From JACXTP01 sp963827905 (lineage in GTDB: Archaea; Thermoplasmatota; Thermoplasmata; Methanomassiliicoccales; UBA472): a stretch of 59,582 nt of DNA. The notes under the pieces are model-generated. The model did not search any database. It saw only the letters and a program-made list of their open reading frames with translations, and was not told where the DNA came from. The translations under genes and the position numbers were made by a program. Positions 1-10,311 of this stretch are shown in pieces; position 1 is the first letter of the stretch, and each line of letters begins with the position of its first letter. The DNA is taken from contig CAWHCB010000014.1 in NCBI GenBank assembly GCA_963827905.1, positions 1 to 59,582 on the forward strand, given 5' to 3'.

Positions 1-346
1 GGATGAAGCAGTCATCGATAAGGACCTCACTCCACGCTCATCGCTACGGGACCTGAGCGCCGATATGCTAATAATGCTGACCAATATTGAGGCAGTCTAC
101 AAAGGGTTCCAACCCGGCCCCCCTCGCCATAACCAAGGCCACCCCGAGAGATGATGGCATTGATGGTCGAGGTTGAGTTTTCCCGCCAGGACCATCGGCC
201 CCAAGGTGACGGCGGCCTGCGGGTTGGCCGATGAAGGCGGAAAGGCGTTGATAACCGATGCCGACCACCTGCTTTCGGCCTTCGAGGGCCTTTCCGGAAC
301 GACCATAGTCGAGGGCGTGAAGAATGGGTTCCCCCATGAACAATGA
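1..346 (+). CDS. arcC: Carbamate kinase, C-terminal part, frame-broken
   Basis: The window opens inside this gene; the frame is readable from base 2. Carbamate kinase moves phosphate between carbamoyl phosphate and ADP in the cytoplasm (arginine deiminase or purine fermentation routes). Recognisable pieces in order are EAVIDKDL, ADMLIMLTNIEAVYKGF, GPKVTAACG, ADEGGKALITDADHLLSA and EGLSGTTIVEGV, matching the C-terminal half of the amino-acid kinase fold, with the Lys-bearing GPKV motif. The pieces lie in different frames, with breaks near 115-150 and 165-210. The stop at 344-346 overlaps the next gene's ATG at 336, as in a tight operon. The N-terminus lies outside the window. Family assignment is good; whether it is a decayed gene or sequencing error cannot be told from the sequence alone, though the latter is likelier. 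Confidence 0.75.
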
Positions 347-1415
347 GAAGAGGTCCAGGCGGAGATCGACAAGACCCGTGCAGACAAGCATGCCCGGTGC
401 TCACGTGGGTCAGTTGAAGGCCAAGATAGCCCGCCTCAAGATGGAACAGGAGAAGCGCCGCTCCGCCTCCGGGGGCGGGGGGCGGGTCTATGGAGTGAAG
501 AAGTCAGGAATGCCACCATGGCCTTGGTGGGCTTCCCCAGCGTGGGTAGGTCCACGCTCCTAGACAAGCTCGCCCGATGCCGATAGCGAGGTAGGGGTGC
601 CTACGACTTCACCACTCTGGACGTCATGCCAGGTAGTGGAGTGCGGAGGCGGGCCAGGATAGGAATCTCGACCTGCAGTTCTTGAATCCGGGGATTCAGC
701 CAAGGGCAAGGGTCGGGGGAGGAAGTACTTTGGGTGGTACGGCCACCAACCTCATACTTTTCATCATGGACCCCTATGATCTTGACCTCGGTTATCTCCT
801 AATCAACGAGCTCGAGGAACCGAGATCGACTGAACACCCGATCTTCAGACATCGTCATCACGGCGCGAGCAAGGGGGCGTCGATGAGAGCCACAGTGCCC
901 CTCACCAAGATGGACGAGGAACTGGCCAAGGAAGATGGTGGCGGAGTATGGCTACATCAGCGCCGATGTGGTTGATCCGCGAGGACGTCACGGTGGACCG
1001 GCTTCATCGATGCTTCCGGCACCCGGATCTATCGCCAAGGCCATCCTCGTCATCAACGAGGTGGACACAGCCGACGGAGGGCGCCTGAAGCAACTGAAGA
1101 GGAACTACGTCAGTCGCCCATATTCATCTCTGCCGCCAAGGAGCAGGGTCTGGACGAGCTCGAGGTCCATCTCCGCCCACATCGACCTCAGTTCGGTGTT
1201 CTTGAAGAACAGACGGATGCTGACCTCAAGGAACCGCTCGTTGTGCGCAAGGACGGCTCGGTGGGGGAGGTTTTCTGACTTGGTTCCGCCGTGTCTTCCA
1301 GCAGAACTTCCGCTACGCCGTGATCTAGGGGCGAGAGCGCCAAGTTCCCAGGGCGGATGGTCGGCTTGGACCATGTTCTCCCAGGAGCAGGATAGTGCTG
1401 AGCGTGATACCATGA
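336..1415 (+). CDS. DRG-type (Obg-related) GTPase, multiply frame-broken
   Basis: A translation-associated GTPase of the archaeal/eukaryotic DRG family. Visible pieces: the N-terminal helical region VGQLKAKIARLKMEQEKRR (about 410-470); a glycine-rich stretch; the P-loop in another frame, ALVGFPSVGRSTLLDKL (about 519-570); ANLILFIMDPYDLDLGYLL; the G4-like AILVINEVDTADGG (about 1045-1080; the family normally has NKVD); ISAAKEQGLDELEVH; and the C-terminal TGS domain (RYAVI, SAKFPG, VGLDHVL). In the frame that closes the TGS domain, the family-typical ending VLSVIP is followed by TGA at 1413-1415. At least eight frame changes are needed, so the piece is untranslatable as it stands. An in-frame TAG near 1326 sits where the family has Trp and is best read as an error rather than pyrrolysine. 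Start ATG at 336 overlaps the arcC stop. Confidence 0.8.
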
Positions 1416-1432
1416 GAAGCGCGCGCCGGTGA

Positions 1433-2651
1433 ATGAAGGCCGGGACAAATGTCATCAGTGGTGAACGTTCGAAGCATGAAGCCAAGGCAAGGCCCATCCA
1501 CCGAGATCGGTGCGTGCCGGCGAGCTCGTCGGCATCATGGGGTCAGTGAACACCCCGATCGTCCAGACGGCTACCTTCTACTACCCCACCGAGAACAGTC
1601 CACCTGGAAGAGGGACTCCCGGAGGGCCGCGTTCATCTACTCTCGTCATGGCAACCCCACATGGCCGCGAGAAGATCGCCTCGTTGGAGGGGGCGGAGGA
1701 CGCCTTGGTGTTCGCCTCGGGCATGGCAGCGACCTCGGCCATAGCCTTATCGTTGCTGACGAAGGAAACCGATGGTGTCATGGAGGACATCTATGGCGGC
1801 ACGTTCAACCTGTTCAACGGGTTGCCCCAGTTTCGGGATCGAGACCTCTTTCGTGCAGTCGGTGCGGACCGAGGACGCGTGTGTCCGCCGTGACAGAGAG
1901 CACAAGACTCATCTGGTCGAGAGTCCCACCGATCCTTTGCTGAAGTTGTGGTGGAACGTGGAAGGAGGGCGTGGCCAAGGGCGCCCACGACCTCGGCGTC
2001 AAGGTGGCCATCGACAGCACCTTTGCCAGCCCCATAGAAGAACCAGAGCCCATTGGCCATGGGTGCCGACATCGTGATGCATTCCTGCACAAAATACCTC
2101 AATGGACATTCGGACCTGGTGGCAGGGGCGGTGGCCGGTCCAAGGCGATGGTGCAGGAGATCTGGAAGCGCCGTGTCACCATCAGGGGAGCCTGGACCCC
2201 GATGGGAGGGTTCCTGCTGCTTTGGGGCATGAAGACCCTGGCGGTGCGCATGCAGAGGCATAACGAGAAGCGGGATGGCCCTTGCCACCATCTCCAGAGC
2301 CATGAGAAGGTGCAGAGGGTGCATTATCCTGTTTGGCCTCCCCTCCCACCCACAATACGAGCTCGCCCGCCCGCACTTTGCGGCTTCGGGGCATCGTCTC
2401 TCGAGATCAAAGGCAGTCAGAAGGCCGCCTTCAAGGTGATGAGGTCGTTGCGCATGATAGCTGGCCCCTAGCTTCGGCGGCGTCGAATCGTTGGCGAGCA
2501 TGCCGCTCAACTACCTCCCATGTGGCCTTCTCCGCCGAGAACGTAGAACGCCTGGGCCTGAACGATTCGCTCATCCGCACTATCCGCTGGCATAGAGGAC
2601 ATCGAGGACATCATCGAGGACCTGGACCGAGCCTTGGACTCGGCGAAATAG
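1433..2651 (+). CDS. Cystathionine gamma-synthase/lyase family PLP enzyme, multiply frame-broken
   Basis: A PLP-dependent enzyme of cysteine/methionine metabolism (trans-sulfuration). Pieces in order: VNTPIVQTATFYYPTENS (about 1546-1600), YSRHGNPT, EGAEDALVFASGMAATSAIA (PLP-binding region, about 1690-1750), MEDIYGGTFNLFNGL, GVKVAIDSTFASPI, the active-site Lys region CTKYLNGHSD assembled from about 2086-2115, GPKAMVQEIWKRRVTIRG-like sequence, SLEIKGSQKAAFKVM, and a C-terminal helix ending LDSAK at TAG 2649-2651. Each piece fits the family, but the frame changes at least nine times. I chose ATG 1433 because GGTGA precedes it and it continues into the family's N-terminal region; ATG 1449 is the alternative. 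Synthase and lyase cannot be distinguished from motifs alone. Confidence 0.78.
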
Positions 2652-2722
2652 GAACGCTGGTCAATGTCGATCGATGGCCAGTCCACAAAGGTTAAGTCCG
2701 ACCCAAATACTCTGCTCGGCAG

Positions 2723-3982
2723 ATGATCCAAAGACCGCGCGGCACGAGGGATTTCGGGCCTTCCGAGATCGAGACCAGAAGATATTTCGAAAGCTGGTGA
2801 TGCGGTCGATATGTCTGGCCCATGGCTTCCGCGAGGTCCAGACCCCCACCTTCGAGCACACCGAGCTCTTCACCACCAAGTCCGGGCCAGGGATCATCGA
2901 TGAGATCTACGCCTTCAAGGACAAGGGGGACAGGGAGATCTGCCTCCGCCCAGAGCTCACCGCACCGGTCATCCGTTTCTTCATCAATGATCTGACCAAC
3001 TATCCCCGCCCTCTCAAACTGTTCTACTTCGGACCGTGCTTCCGGTACGAAAGGCCCCAGGCCGGTAGGTTCCGTGAGTTCTACCAGTTCGGGGCCGAGG
3101 TCATCGGTCTCCTCCACCCCGGAGATGGACGCCGAGGTCATCGGTCTGGCGGCCTCCATGCTCGAGGCCACTGGCCTTCAGGACTATCGAATCCGTATCG
3201 GGCACATCGGCATTCTGCGGTCGCTGCTAGCCGAGGCGGGGGTGGCGGGTGACGCCGCGTTGCCGATATTGCAGAAGCTGGACAAGAAGCTTTACGACGA
3301 GGCGGCCCCATTGATGAAGGGGGCGGGCATGTCCGACGAGGGGATGGAGAAGGTCGTTCGGACCACCCAGATATATGGCCCCATCACGTTTTAAAGGATT
3401 ATGAGGGCGAGGCCAAGGCCTACCTGGAGGAGGTCTTCGACATCCTTCAGCATTATGGTTTCCGCAACCTGCAGGTAGATCTGGGGGTGGTCCGTGGTCT
3501 GGCCTATTACACTGGCGTGGTGTTTGAGGTCGACGCCCCCAAACTAGGGGCGGAGAAGCAGATCTGCGGGGGAGGGTCTTACTCCTTCAGCGAGCTATTC
3601 GGCGGTGAGAAGGTCCATTCCACCGGTTTCGGCATCGGTTTCGATAGGACACTCATCGCTTTGGAGAGGGAAGGATCGCTTCCGATCAAGGTCCGTTTGC
3701 AGGCTTACGTGGTCCCGGTGGGAGATTCCACTCGTAGCAAGGCCTGTGAGATAACCGCCATGTTGCGCAAGGGCGGGATATCCGCTGACATGGACCTGAT
3801 GCGGCGGAACATGGGCAAGAACTTCAAGTACGCCGACGCGGTGGGCGCGGAGAAGGTAATAATCGTGGGCGAGAAGGAACTGGAGACAGGGTCGGTCAAC
3901 GTCCGGGACATGGCGAGCGGCACCCAGACCCTGGTGGGTATCGAGGAGTCTCGTGCGTCATCTCGGACCAACAAAGGCTTGA
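2723..3982 (+). CDS. hisS: Histidyl-tRNA synthetase, frame-broken
   Basis: Charges tRNA-His in the cytoplasm. The start MIQRPRGTRDFGPSEIETRR at 2723 is the usual family N-terminus. Class II motif 2 (CFRYERPQAGRFREFYQ, about 3040-3100), the HisRS signature LAYYTGVVFE (about 3500) and motif 3 (GFGIGFDRTLIAL, about 3640) are all present, followed by the anticodon-binding domain with YVVPVGDSTRSKA and VIIVGEKEL. Frame changes occur near 2790, 3105, 3390 and 3948. Deleting one T near 3949 restores the ending EELVRHLGPTKA with a TGA at 3980-3982, a natural C-terminus. That ending faces the convergent small gene whose stop starts at 3988. Catalytic motifs are intact, so the frame breaks are probably sequence errors. 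Confidence 0.88.
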
Positions 3983-3987
3983 GTCCG

Positions 3988-4188
3988 TCAATTCATTTGG
4001 GCTCGGCCTTCCTCGGCCGCCTCTAATTCCGATCTGGCATTTTCCAGCTCGTCATCGTCCATGTCATCTATGGGCTTCCCGCAGCGGCGCTCGATCTCCC
4101 TCTTCTTCTCATCGTCCATGACCATCATGATCATCCACCGCTTTCGGGTCCGCCTCTTTGGCAGACCATCCGAGGTTGTTCCCGACAC
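3988..4188 (-). CDS. Small acidic hypothetical protein
   Basis: An uninterrupted frame of 66 residues, rich in Asp, Glu, Lys and Arg (for example MDDEKKREIERRCGKPIDDM). It shows no membrane segment and only one Cys, and looks like a soluble helical protein. The start is a GTG at 4188 preceded by AAGGAGAG at a workable distance; an internal ATG (start of MDDEKKREI) is also possible. It converges with hisS, leaving five bases between the two stops. I do not recognise a family. Coding is supported by the ribosome binding site, the charged helical composition and its fit to the restored end of hisS, but the case is modest. Confidence 0.5.
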   Translation of the reverse strand: MSGTTSDGLPKRRTRKRWMIMMVMDDEKKREIERRCGKPIDDMDDDELENARSELEAAEEGRAQMN

Positions 4189-4477
4189 CGCCCTCTCCTT
4201 CCCGCCAATTTATCCTTGATGTTCATCTGAAAGATATTAATGAGGTTGCCAGAACCTCCAAAGACCAGATCGCAACGACCTCGCTTGCAATACAAAAAGT
4301 TGGTGTGAGGCCGATGAAGATGGGGGGATAAACTAACTCTATAAGGAGGAGAGTTGAGCCACCGGCCCTCAGCACCGAATCACACTCATCAGCCTCCCCT
4401 ATAAATAATTAATCAAGATAGGTCAAATCAAACACGAAATAAAACAAGAAATGAACCGTCCGATGCCGAACGCGTCT
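4189..4477. other. Intergenic region with short inverted repeat
   Basis: No convincing gene. It contains AACTCT and AGAGTT as a six-base inverted repeat around 4332-4354, flanking ATAAGGAGG, and on the minus strand an A/T box (TTATTTATAGG, about 4398-4410) that could be a promoter for the small gene starting at 4188, giving a leader of roughly 190 bases. A box C-like TGATGA followed by a CTGA also occurs on the minus strand near 4360-4390, but the second half of a C/D RNA is missing. Confidence 0.3.
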
Positions 4478-4895
4478 TCAGTGAGGGGCGGTACAGATGT
4501 CCAGCTCTTGGTTCACCAAGGAATCGGCCTGCTTGATCATGGGGTTCTCTCGGGGGACGTGTTTGATACGATAGGATCTGAGGGCCGCCAATGATTCCAT
4601 GGCCTTCTCGTAGTGCGGTCGCAGGTTGGCAGCCTTGACGGCATATCTTCCCGAGCACATGGTTCACGACCAGTTCACTGTCCATGAAGATATCCAACTC
4701 ATCAGCGCCTTGTTGCCTCGCCGCCTCGATGGCCGCCAGAAGCCCAAGGTATTCCGCCTCGTTGTTCGTCATGCGGCCCAAATATCTTGCTCCTTTCTTG
4801 ATGACCTTGCCCTCTTGGTCGCATAGCAAGAAGGCATAGGCCGCCGCACCCGGGTTACCCCGTGAACCGCCATCGGAGTATGTCGTCAGCTTCAT
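4478..4895 (-). CDS. rnhA: Ribonuclease HI, frame-broken
   Basis: Cleaves RNA in RNA-DNA hybrids. The N-terminus MKLTTYSDGGSRGNPGAAA carries the first catalytic Asp in YSDGGSRGNPG; the catalytic Glu is in NNEAEYLGLLAAIEAA; the third acidic residue is in DIFMDSELVVNH. A frame break near 4655 separates this from the C-terminal part, AVKAANLRPHYEKAMESLAA and HVPRENPMIKQADSLVNQEL, where the last Asp of the family's N-x2-AD motif appears as KQAD. The restored stop is at 4478. The start overlaps the panD stop by four bases (ATGA), so the two are translationally coupled. Length, about 138 residues, is normal for archaeal and bacterial RNase HI. Confidence 0.85.
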
Positions 4896-5233
4896 AGGTC
4901 CTTCACATACCGGTTCACATCATCGACGAATATCACCTTGGGCTTGATCGGACGGTCGGTGAGCTCGAAGGACATGATGATGACCTTGTGCCCTTCCTTC
5001 ACCAGATGTGCCGCCCCCCCGTTCACTGATATCGTCCCCGATCCCCTCTCCCCCTCGAAGACATAAGTCTCGAAGCGTGCCCCATTGTCCGCGTCCGACA
5101 CCAGCACCTTCTCCCCAGGCCAAATGTCCGTCTTCTCGAGGAGCAAGGGGTCGATGACGATGCTCCCGATGTAGTCCGGGTGCCTCTCTGTGATGGTCGC
5201 CCGGTGTATCTTACCTCGAAGGACGAAGCGCAT
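4892..5233 (-). CDS. panD: Aspartate 1-decarboxylase, pyruvoyl type
   Basis: Decarboxylates aspartate to beta-alanine for pantothenate and CoA. It starts MRFVLRGKIHRATIT, and the self-cleavage site is Gly23-Ser24 in YIGSIVID, where Ser becomes the pyruvoyl group. The Lys8 and Tyr in the first strand, GARFETYVFEGERGSG, and ISVNGGAAHLV are all family hallmarks. The length of 113 residues is typical. I chose ATG 5233 because GGAGG lies six bases upstream; the longer frame upstream is unrelated to the family. It is first in a two-gene operon with rnhA. Archaea usually make beta-alanine with a PLP-dependent decarboxylase (MfnA type), so a bacterial-type PanD is unusual here. Processing is probably autocatalytic; no PanZ/PanM-type maturation factor is visible. 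Confidence 0.9.
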   Translation of the reverse strand: MRFVLRGKIHRATITERHPDYIGSIVIDPLLLEKTDIWPGEKVLVSDADNGARFETYVFEGERGSGTISVNGGAAHLVKEGHKVIIMSFELTDRPIKPKVIFVDDVNRYVKDL

Positions 5234-5500
5234 TAGTCCCTCCATAATCACCTTTCCCAAATATCTTTTCCATATACCATTGGATTGTTCAGCAAAGGCT
5301 TGGCATTTTCGTCTCCATAATTTTAGGAAGTTAAATGGTCGCACACCTTCCTTTTTCCAAATATTAAAAAAAATCAAGGAATTCATCAGATAATGTAATG
5401 GTTATGTTGAGATCACAGTAAACTGATGATAAATGGAGCCGGTCTGGGGATTCATAATCATTATTACCTGGGGTTGCCCATTTAGATAAGAGGTTCGAAC

Positions 5501-7000
5501 TTGGCCAAGGGTCTTGTCAAAGAGAAAAGGTTCATCGGATTGAGGGCCCGCTATGACATCGTCCTCGGCTCGTTCTGGTTCACGCCATTGTTCATGAGCG
5601 CGACCTCGGTCGTCCTTGCGTTGTCATTGTTATGGCTGGAACAAAATGGATTCATGGATTGGTATATTATTAAAAATCCGTTCAACCCAGACACGGTCCG
5701 AGGTAATTTAATTACGGTAACTGTCTGCTTGATCGGCCTCTTTGGGGTGATCATGTCGGTGGCTTTGATCCCCTTCTCACTGGCGGTCGGACAGTATGGG
5801 CACACCGTCGTCGCCATATATATGAAGGACAAGGGCATCCAGAATGTTGTAGGCTGGTTCGGGGCTTCCATATTCTTCTTCACAGCCCTATTGTTCGGAA
5901 TGCCCACCCAACTTACTGATGCGAACCTACCGGATTTCGCATTAGCTGTCAGTTGGCTCTTCTTCATCGGTTCCTTGTTAGTGGTGATCTATTTTTTCAG
6001 CCACGTGGCAGGTCTGCTATCGGCGATGACCGTGGCCAATCTCATATCAAAACAGACGATGGAAGAGATAGAGAATCAAAGGCCCTATGACAGAGTATAT
6101 AATTATCCTCCCGAAATGATCATGAAATTTGAGGCCACATTAAAAAGTGCCGAGATCGACGGCCTTAAAGTTCCTTCCCGTCGCTCTGGTTATGTCAGAG
6201 GCATAGACTATAGCCGACTGGTAAGAAAGGCACAGAAAAGGAAGATCACGCTCCTTGTGCAAAAATCTCCAGGGGACTATGTCGCGGTAGGCGAACCCCT
6301 GGTCAAATACATCCATGATAGATCGATCCGCCCATCGTCGGAGAAGGTTCTGGCAGAGGACGAGCAAGAGCACCAAACCCGAGAAGGTGCGTAGCGACCG
6401 ATGGTTGCTCAAACGAAGGGAGCGATTGAGGATATGGGAGCGGAATGAGGATCTCTATCGAATGGTAGATGAGACGGCCATCAGTCGTTGGGTCAACAAA
6501 TCATATAACTTGGGGATGCAGCGTTCTTTGCTCCAGGACTTAGATTATGGTCTTCAGGAGCTGGTGGTGATGGCCTGCACAGCCCTATCGCCTGCCATCA
6601 ACGCACCATTGACCGCGATCATCTGCGTCGACCGGCTCGGTCTAGTGCTTGGAGAGATCATCGGCCAGACCTTCACCTATCCCCTTACAAGATCAGCAGA
6701 AAGGAGGAATTGAGGGTCATTTCCAATCCCGATACCTTTGAACTGCTGATGAACACCGGTTTCAATCAGATCAGGCAATATGGACATGCTCAGTTCGAGG
6801 TCATGGAGAGGCAACTGAACGCCATCGAGGCGATAGCAAATCGTACCACTAAAACCGATTATCTCAACATCCTACAACAGCATGCGGATCTGGTTAGAAA
6901 TGAGGCCAATCAATTCATCGGGACCGAATGGGGGAAAAAACAGGTCGAGGTCGCATATCTTTCCGCTGTCAAGGTGATCAATTCTAAAAAAGGAAATTAG
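5501..7000 (+). CDS. DUF2254 family membrane protein, frame-broken
   Basis: A predicted inner-membrane protein of unknown function. Four membrane segments occupy roughly residues 25-175 (for example FMSATSVVLALSLLWL, LITVTVCLIGLFGVIMSVAL, FFFTALLFG, SWLFFIGSLLVVIYFF). The soluble part carries the family marks VPSRRSGYVRGIDY, ALSPAINAPLTAIICVDRL and FNQIRQYG. Frame breaks near 6375 and 6700 split it into three, and joining them gives one continuous DUF2254 protein of about 500 residues. The start is TTG 5501 with GAGG upstream. It is followed after ten bases by the HD-domain gene and then a FUSC-type transporter, all on the same strand, suggesting a membrane-stress or efflux cluster. Function is not known for the family. 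Confidence 0.8.
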
Positions 7001-7010
7001 GTAGACCAAT

Positions 7011-7560
7011 ATGGAAAGACAGCAAGCCCTGGACCTGGCTCAAAAGACACGTTTCGAAGGAATCCAACCTAAAGCACATGATCGCGGTGGGGGGCATAAT
7101 GCACGAGATGGCCATCCATCTGGGGCAAGATGTTGAGGACTGGGAGGCCGTGGGCATCCTTCACGACATCGATTTTGAGACGTGCACGGGGCCTCAGGAC
7201 CACACGATCGTGGCAAGGGATATTCTTTGCGACCAACTCGACCAAACCCTGATAGAGGCCATCATGGCACACAACCATGAGCATACCGGGGTTCCGGTGG
7301 ACAACGATATCAAACGGGCCTTGATCTGCAGCGACGCGGTTTCAGGGCTCATCGTCGCAGCCACACTGGTCCTTCCCAGCAAGAAGATCGCCGATGTCAA
7401 CCCCAAGTCCTTGATGAAAAAGTACAACTCGAAGGACTTCGCCAAAGGGGTGAGCCGAGAACGGATAGCCCTATGCGCAGATCTCGGGTTGAGCTTGGAG
7501 GAGTTCCTTGGGATCGCCCTCATCGGTATGAGAGGAATCGCAGCAGATATCGACCTCTGA
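7011..7560 (+). CDS. HD-domain phosphohydrolase-like protein, frame-broken
   Basis: A small soluble HD-superfamily metal-dependent hydrolase. The metal-binding residues appear as His in MHEMAIHLG, the HD pair in VGILHDIDFE, and His in IMAHNHEH, followed by an Asp in ICSDAVSGLI, which fits the H-HD-D arrangement. A further conserved stretch is SLMKKYNSKDFAKGVSRERI. A one-base break near 7045 separates the start MERQQALDLA at 7011 from the rest. It is about 180 residues long and sits ten bases after the DUF2254 gene. Close relatives are annotated only as HDIG-domain proteins; the substrate is unknown and could be a nucleotide or phosphate ester. Confidence 0.72.
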
Positions 7561-7609
7561 TCGTTCGTGCGAGGGCGATGCATCAAACTATTTGGAATTG
7601 AACACATTC

Positions 7610-9832
7610 ATGAGAGTGCCATATGAGAATGACTCCAGCACCGTTCGCCAGATGATAACGGATTGGCTTGACGCCATTGATCCAGGACGGCTTCGTTTCC
7701 AAAATTCATTGCGTGCGACGCTGGCCATGTTCGCCACCTGGGCCATCGTTTATTTCATCACCCCCGAAATGGGCTGGTATTTCCTCGGGATCGGGGTCTT
7801 CGCACTATTGGCCAGCTTCATATGTGACCTGATGATGCACCAGGTTCCCCCAGACAACCGGTTCATCGCTCTACCTTTGGCGTTCATTCCGATGGTCGCC
7901 GCCATTTTCTATTGTCGCATTGATCGACCGAGATCCTTTCTGGACCGCCGTCGTGATCATCATGACCTTTTACCTGGCTTACTTTTTGCGAAGGTTCGGA
8001 GTGATATTATTCCTTTTAGGTTTCACCGCGGTGACAATGTTCTACGTCTCATTTTTACTAAGGATCGATCAATCCGTCATTGATGGTCTGGTGTTCACCA
8101 TCGGCGTCGCCGTTCTCATCAATTTCGTTATTTTGGTTCATACTCATGCCGGCCAGACCTGGTCCAGCATTCATCCGAGGGGTCAGATCCTACAACCGGC
8201 GAAGTCACCGGATCATATTGACCGTAAAACGATCCTTTGACGAAGGACATCTGGACATTCGAAAGTAAAAAACACATCGTTCGTGATCTGAGAAGACTCA
8301 CGGAATCGAGACGAATGATAGAGATCCAGATGATGGACATCCTAAGTTCATATCCTTCCTTGTCCGAACCCATCGAAAGGATGAAGGTCGACCTGTTCTC
8401 GTACGAGCGCGCAACCCGATTATTAGTGAACGACATCGACGACCTCTCCGAGAAAGGTTACGATCCTCCACAAGGAGGTTCGAAAGGCGCTTTCAGACCT
8501 GTTAGGAGCAATGGCAGATTGGGTGCAAGATCCATTTTCTGAGGATAGGAGGAAGGATATCTCGGACCGATTGAACACGTTGAGGGATTTGATCCATACC
8601 TATGAGTCGGACGGATCGGCAAAGGCCTGGATCGTTGGTTTGGGCATTTTCTACTTGGATGGCCAATTGTTGATGGGAAGCGTGATCGGTTTCATTGGGA
8701 ACTTCGAGAAGGCATCGGCCAAGGTCAGGGATAGAAAGGAAACCAGGGCGAGGATCATACCTCAGAAAAAACCTAGCTCCCCTGTGCCCATGTCCAAATT
8801 GTTCGGTCGATGGAAGATATCGATCACCAGCCTTATGGCCTTCCAGGCATTGGCAGCGGCGTTGATCGCCTTGGGCGTGGCGGAACTGCTAGGGCTCTCC
8901 AGCATCGTCCAATCCTTCTGGTTCGCGCTACTTACCGTCTCAGGTTCCTTGGGAGCCACGAAGGCCAAATCGCTATCCAGGGTGGTCGGGACCGTGCTCG
9001 GTCTTGGTATAGGATTGACGTTGGGATTTGTCGCCGGCGAGGTGATTGTTCGTAACGGTCGGATTCGTCCTGGTCCTTTTCTTCATCATGGAGTTCACCC
9101 GGACCATTTCTTTGAACTGGTTCATTCTATGCATCGTCGCCATCAGCGTTGTGTCGTTGGCCCAAGTAGGCACGGATTTCGTAGAAGCGGCCAAGTTGCT
9201 GTTGATAAGCAGCATGATAGGGGTGGGAGCGGCCATTCTCGCCACCACGGTCCTGTTCCCCATCAAGGTCAGAAAGCAATACATGATGGCTTTCTCAGGT
9301 TACCTGGCCACCACAGACCGTTACCTCCGCTCCTTCAACGAAGGTCTTATAAAAGGTCAAGGCTCGGCCACGATAGAAGGGTCGGCCGAGCTCGACAAAG
9401 GACAGATGGTGCTTGAGGCCTCATCGAAGGCGAATCTGTACGAGGCCAACCCATTCTCCTCCGCCGATCGAGAGAACAGCTATGATATGACCACCGCGAT
9501 CCAGACCCTGCACCTGGCATTGATGGGATTGAGACGAAAGCAAGATGAGGCAAAGATCGATGAATCCAGACTCGTTATCCTCAATTCCCTTATCGACGTG
9601 ATCTCAAAGAACATCTCAACGACACGCACAGGTCTTGGAATCAAAGGGCGGGAATGGTTCCGACCTTAAGCTGGATGAAGGTCAAGATGTCATTCATTCC
9701 ATTGAGGGACTGGACATTAAATTGAGCGCTGATGTCGGGATAACCTCATTCCGTTCCTATATGAAGGACCTGTTGCAGGTTCATGGGATCATCCTAGAGC
9801 TAGGCCAAGGGATGCTAAAGGGAAGGTCTTAG
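7610..9832 (+). CDS. FUSC/YccS-like putative aromatic-acid exporter, frame-broken
   Basis: A large membrane protein with the two-repeat plan of the FUSC family: membrane block (about 7720-8140), cytoplasmic helical region (about 8150-8800), second membrane block (about 8820-9270), C-terminal helical region to 9832. Membrane segments include MFATWAIVYFITPEMGWYF, AVVIIMTFYLAYFLRRFG, ITSLMAFQALAAALIALGV and LVLFFIMEFTRTISLNWF. Family members export aromatic carboxylates or are linked to envelope stress. Frame breaks fall near 7915, 8150, 8250, 8480, 9045 and 9650; the joined product would be about 735 residues. I chose ATG 7610 over TTG 7592. The neighbours, DUF2254 and an HD protein, support a membrane-associated role. 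The family is inferred from topology and composition, so substrate is open. Confidence 0.65.
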
Positions 9833-9937
9833 GTCATAATTGCTCTAGAAACGAACGGTTCATTTGAAGGCCATCTGACGATAAACATGATGTATCAGCA
9901 TCCCCGTCCCTGATTTGGTGGTATCATCACATCTCGA

Positions 9938-10253
9938 GTGAGAGTTGACGCGCCAATATGTGATCATCAGACCATTGTGGCTGCGGAGCGGTCAGGCGAT
10001 GAGACGCTGATTACGATAACCTCTGATTGCAAGTCGGTTCATGGCTTCGCCGATCGATTGAGGAAGGTATCGATGACCGACCTAATGGAACTGGAAGGTT
10101 CCCTGATCATGAGGATGGCCACCGAATCCGGTCTCACCCCCACTTGCCTGGTGCCAGTTGCCGTCTATAACGCATGCTGGATGGAGCAAGGTCTGATATC
10201 CAAGAACCTGGCCATGCAGAAGGCCGAGCATTTGCATCGAGTTCCTGGATTAG
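9938..10253 (+). CDS. DUF6951-like small protein, frame-broken near its end
   Basis: A conserved archaeal small protein of unknown function. It starts GTG 9938 as MRVDAPICDHQTIVAAE and continues with LITITSDCKSVHGFADRL and TPTCLVPVAVYNACWMEQGL. The pattern of Cys residues (ICDH, SDC, PTC, NAC) and alternating beta/alpha composition resemble DUF6951-type proteins of methanogens. One extra base near 10223 hides the natural end SICIEFLD with TAG at 10251-10253; the alternative frame runs on without resemblance. The spacing of Cys hints at metal or cluster binding, but that is inference. It precedes the deacetylase-like gene by 58 bases on the same strand. Confidence 0.6.
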
Positions 10254-10311
10254 GTCCCTCGTGCAAATTATTATGGTTTGAACATCGTTTCACAGGGAGG
10301 AACACGCAGCG

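Noticed and set aside
1320..1330. In-frame TAG in the DRG gene as a pyrrolysine codon
   Set aside because: It falls where the family has Trp in a region full of indels, so a base error is far likelier, and pyrrolysine is not expected in this family.
4350..4410. A possible C/D-box small RNA on the minus strand
   Set aside because: A box C-like TGATGA and one CTGA are there, but the C' and D' partners and the terminal stem are missing.
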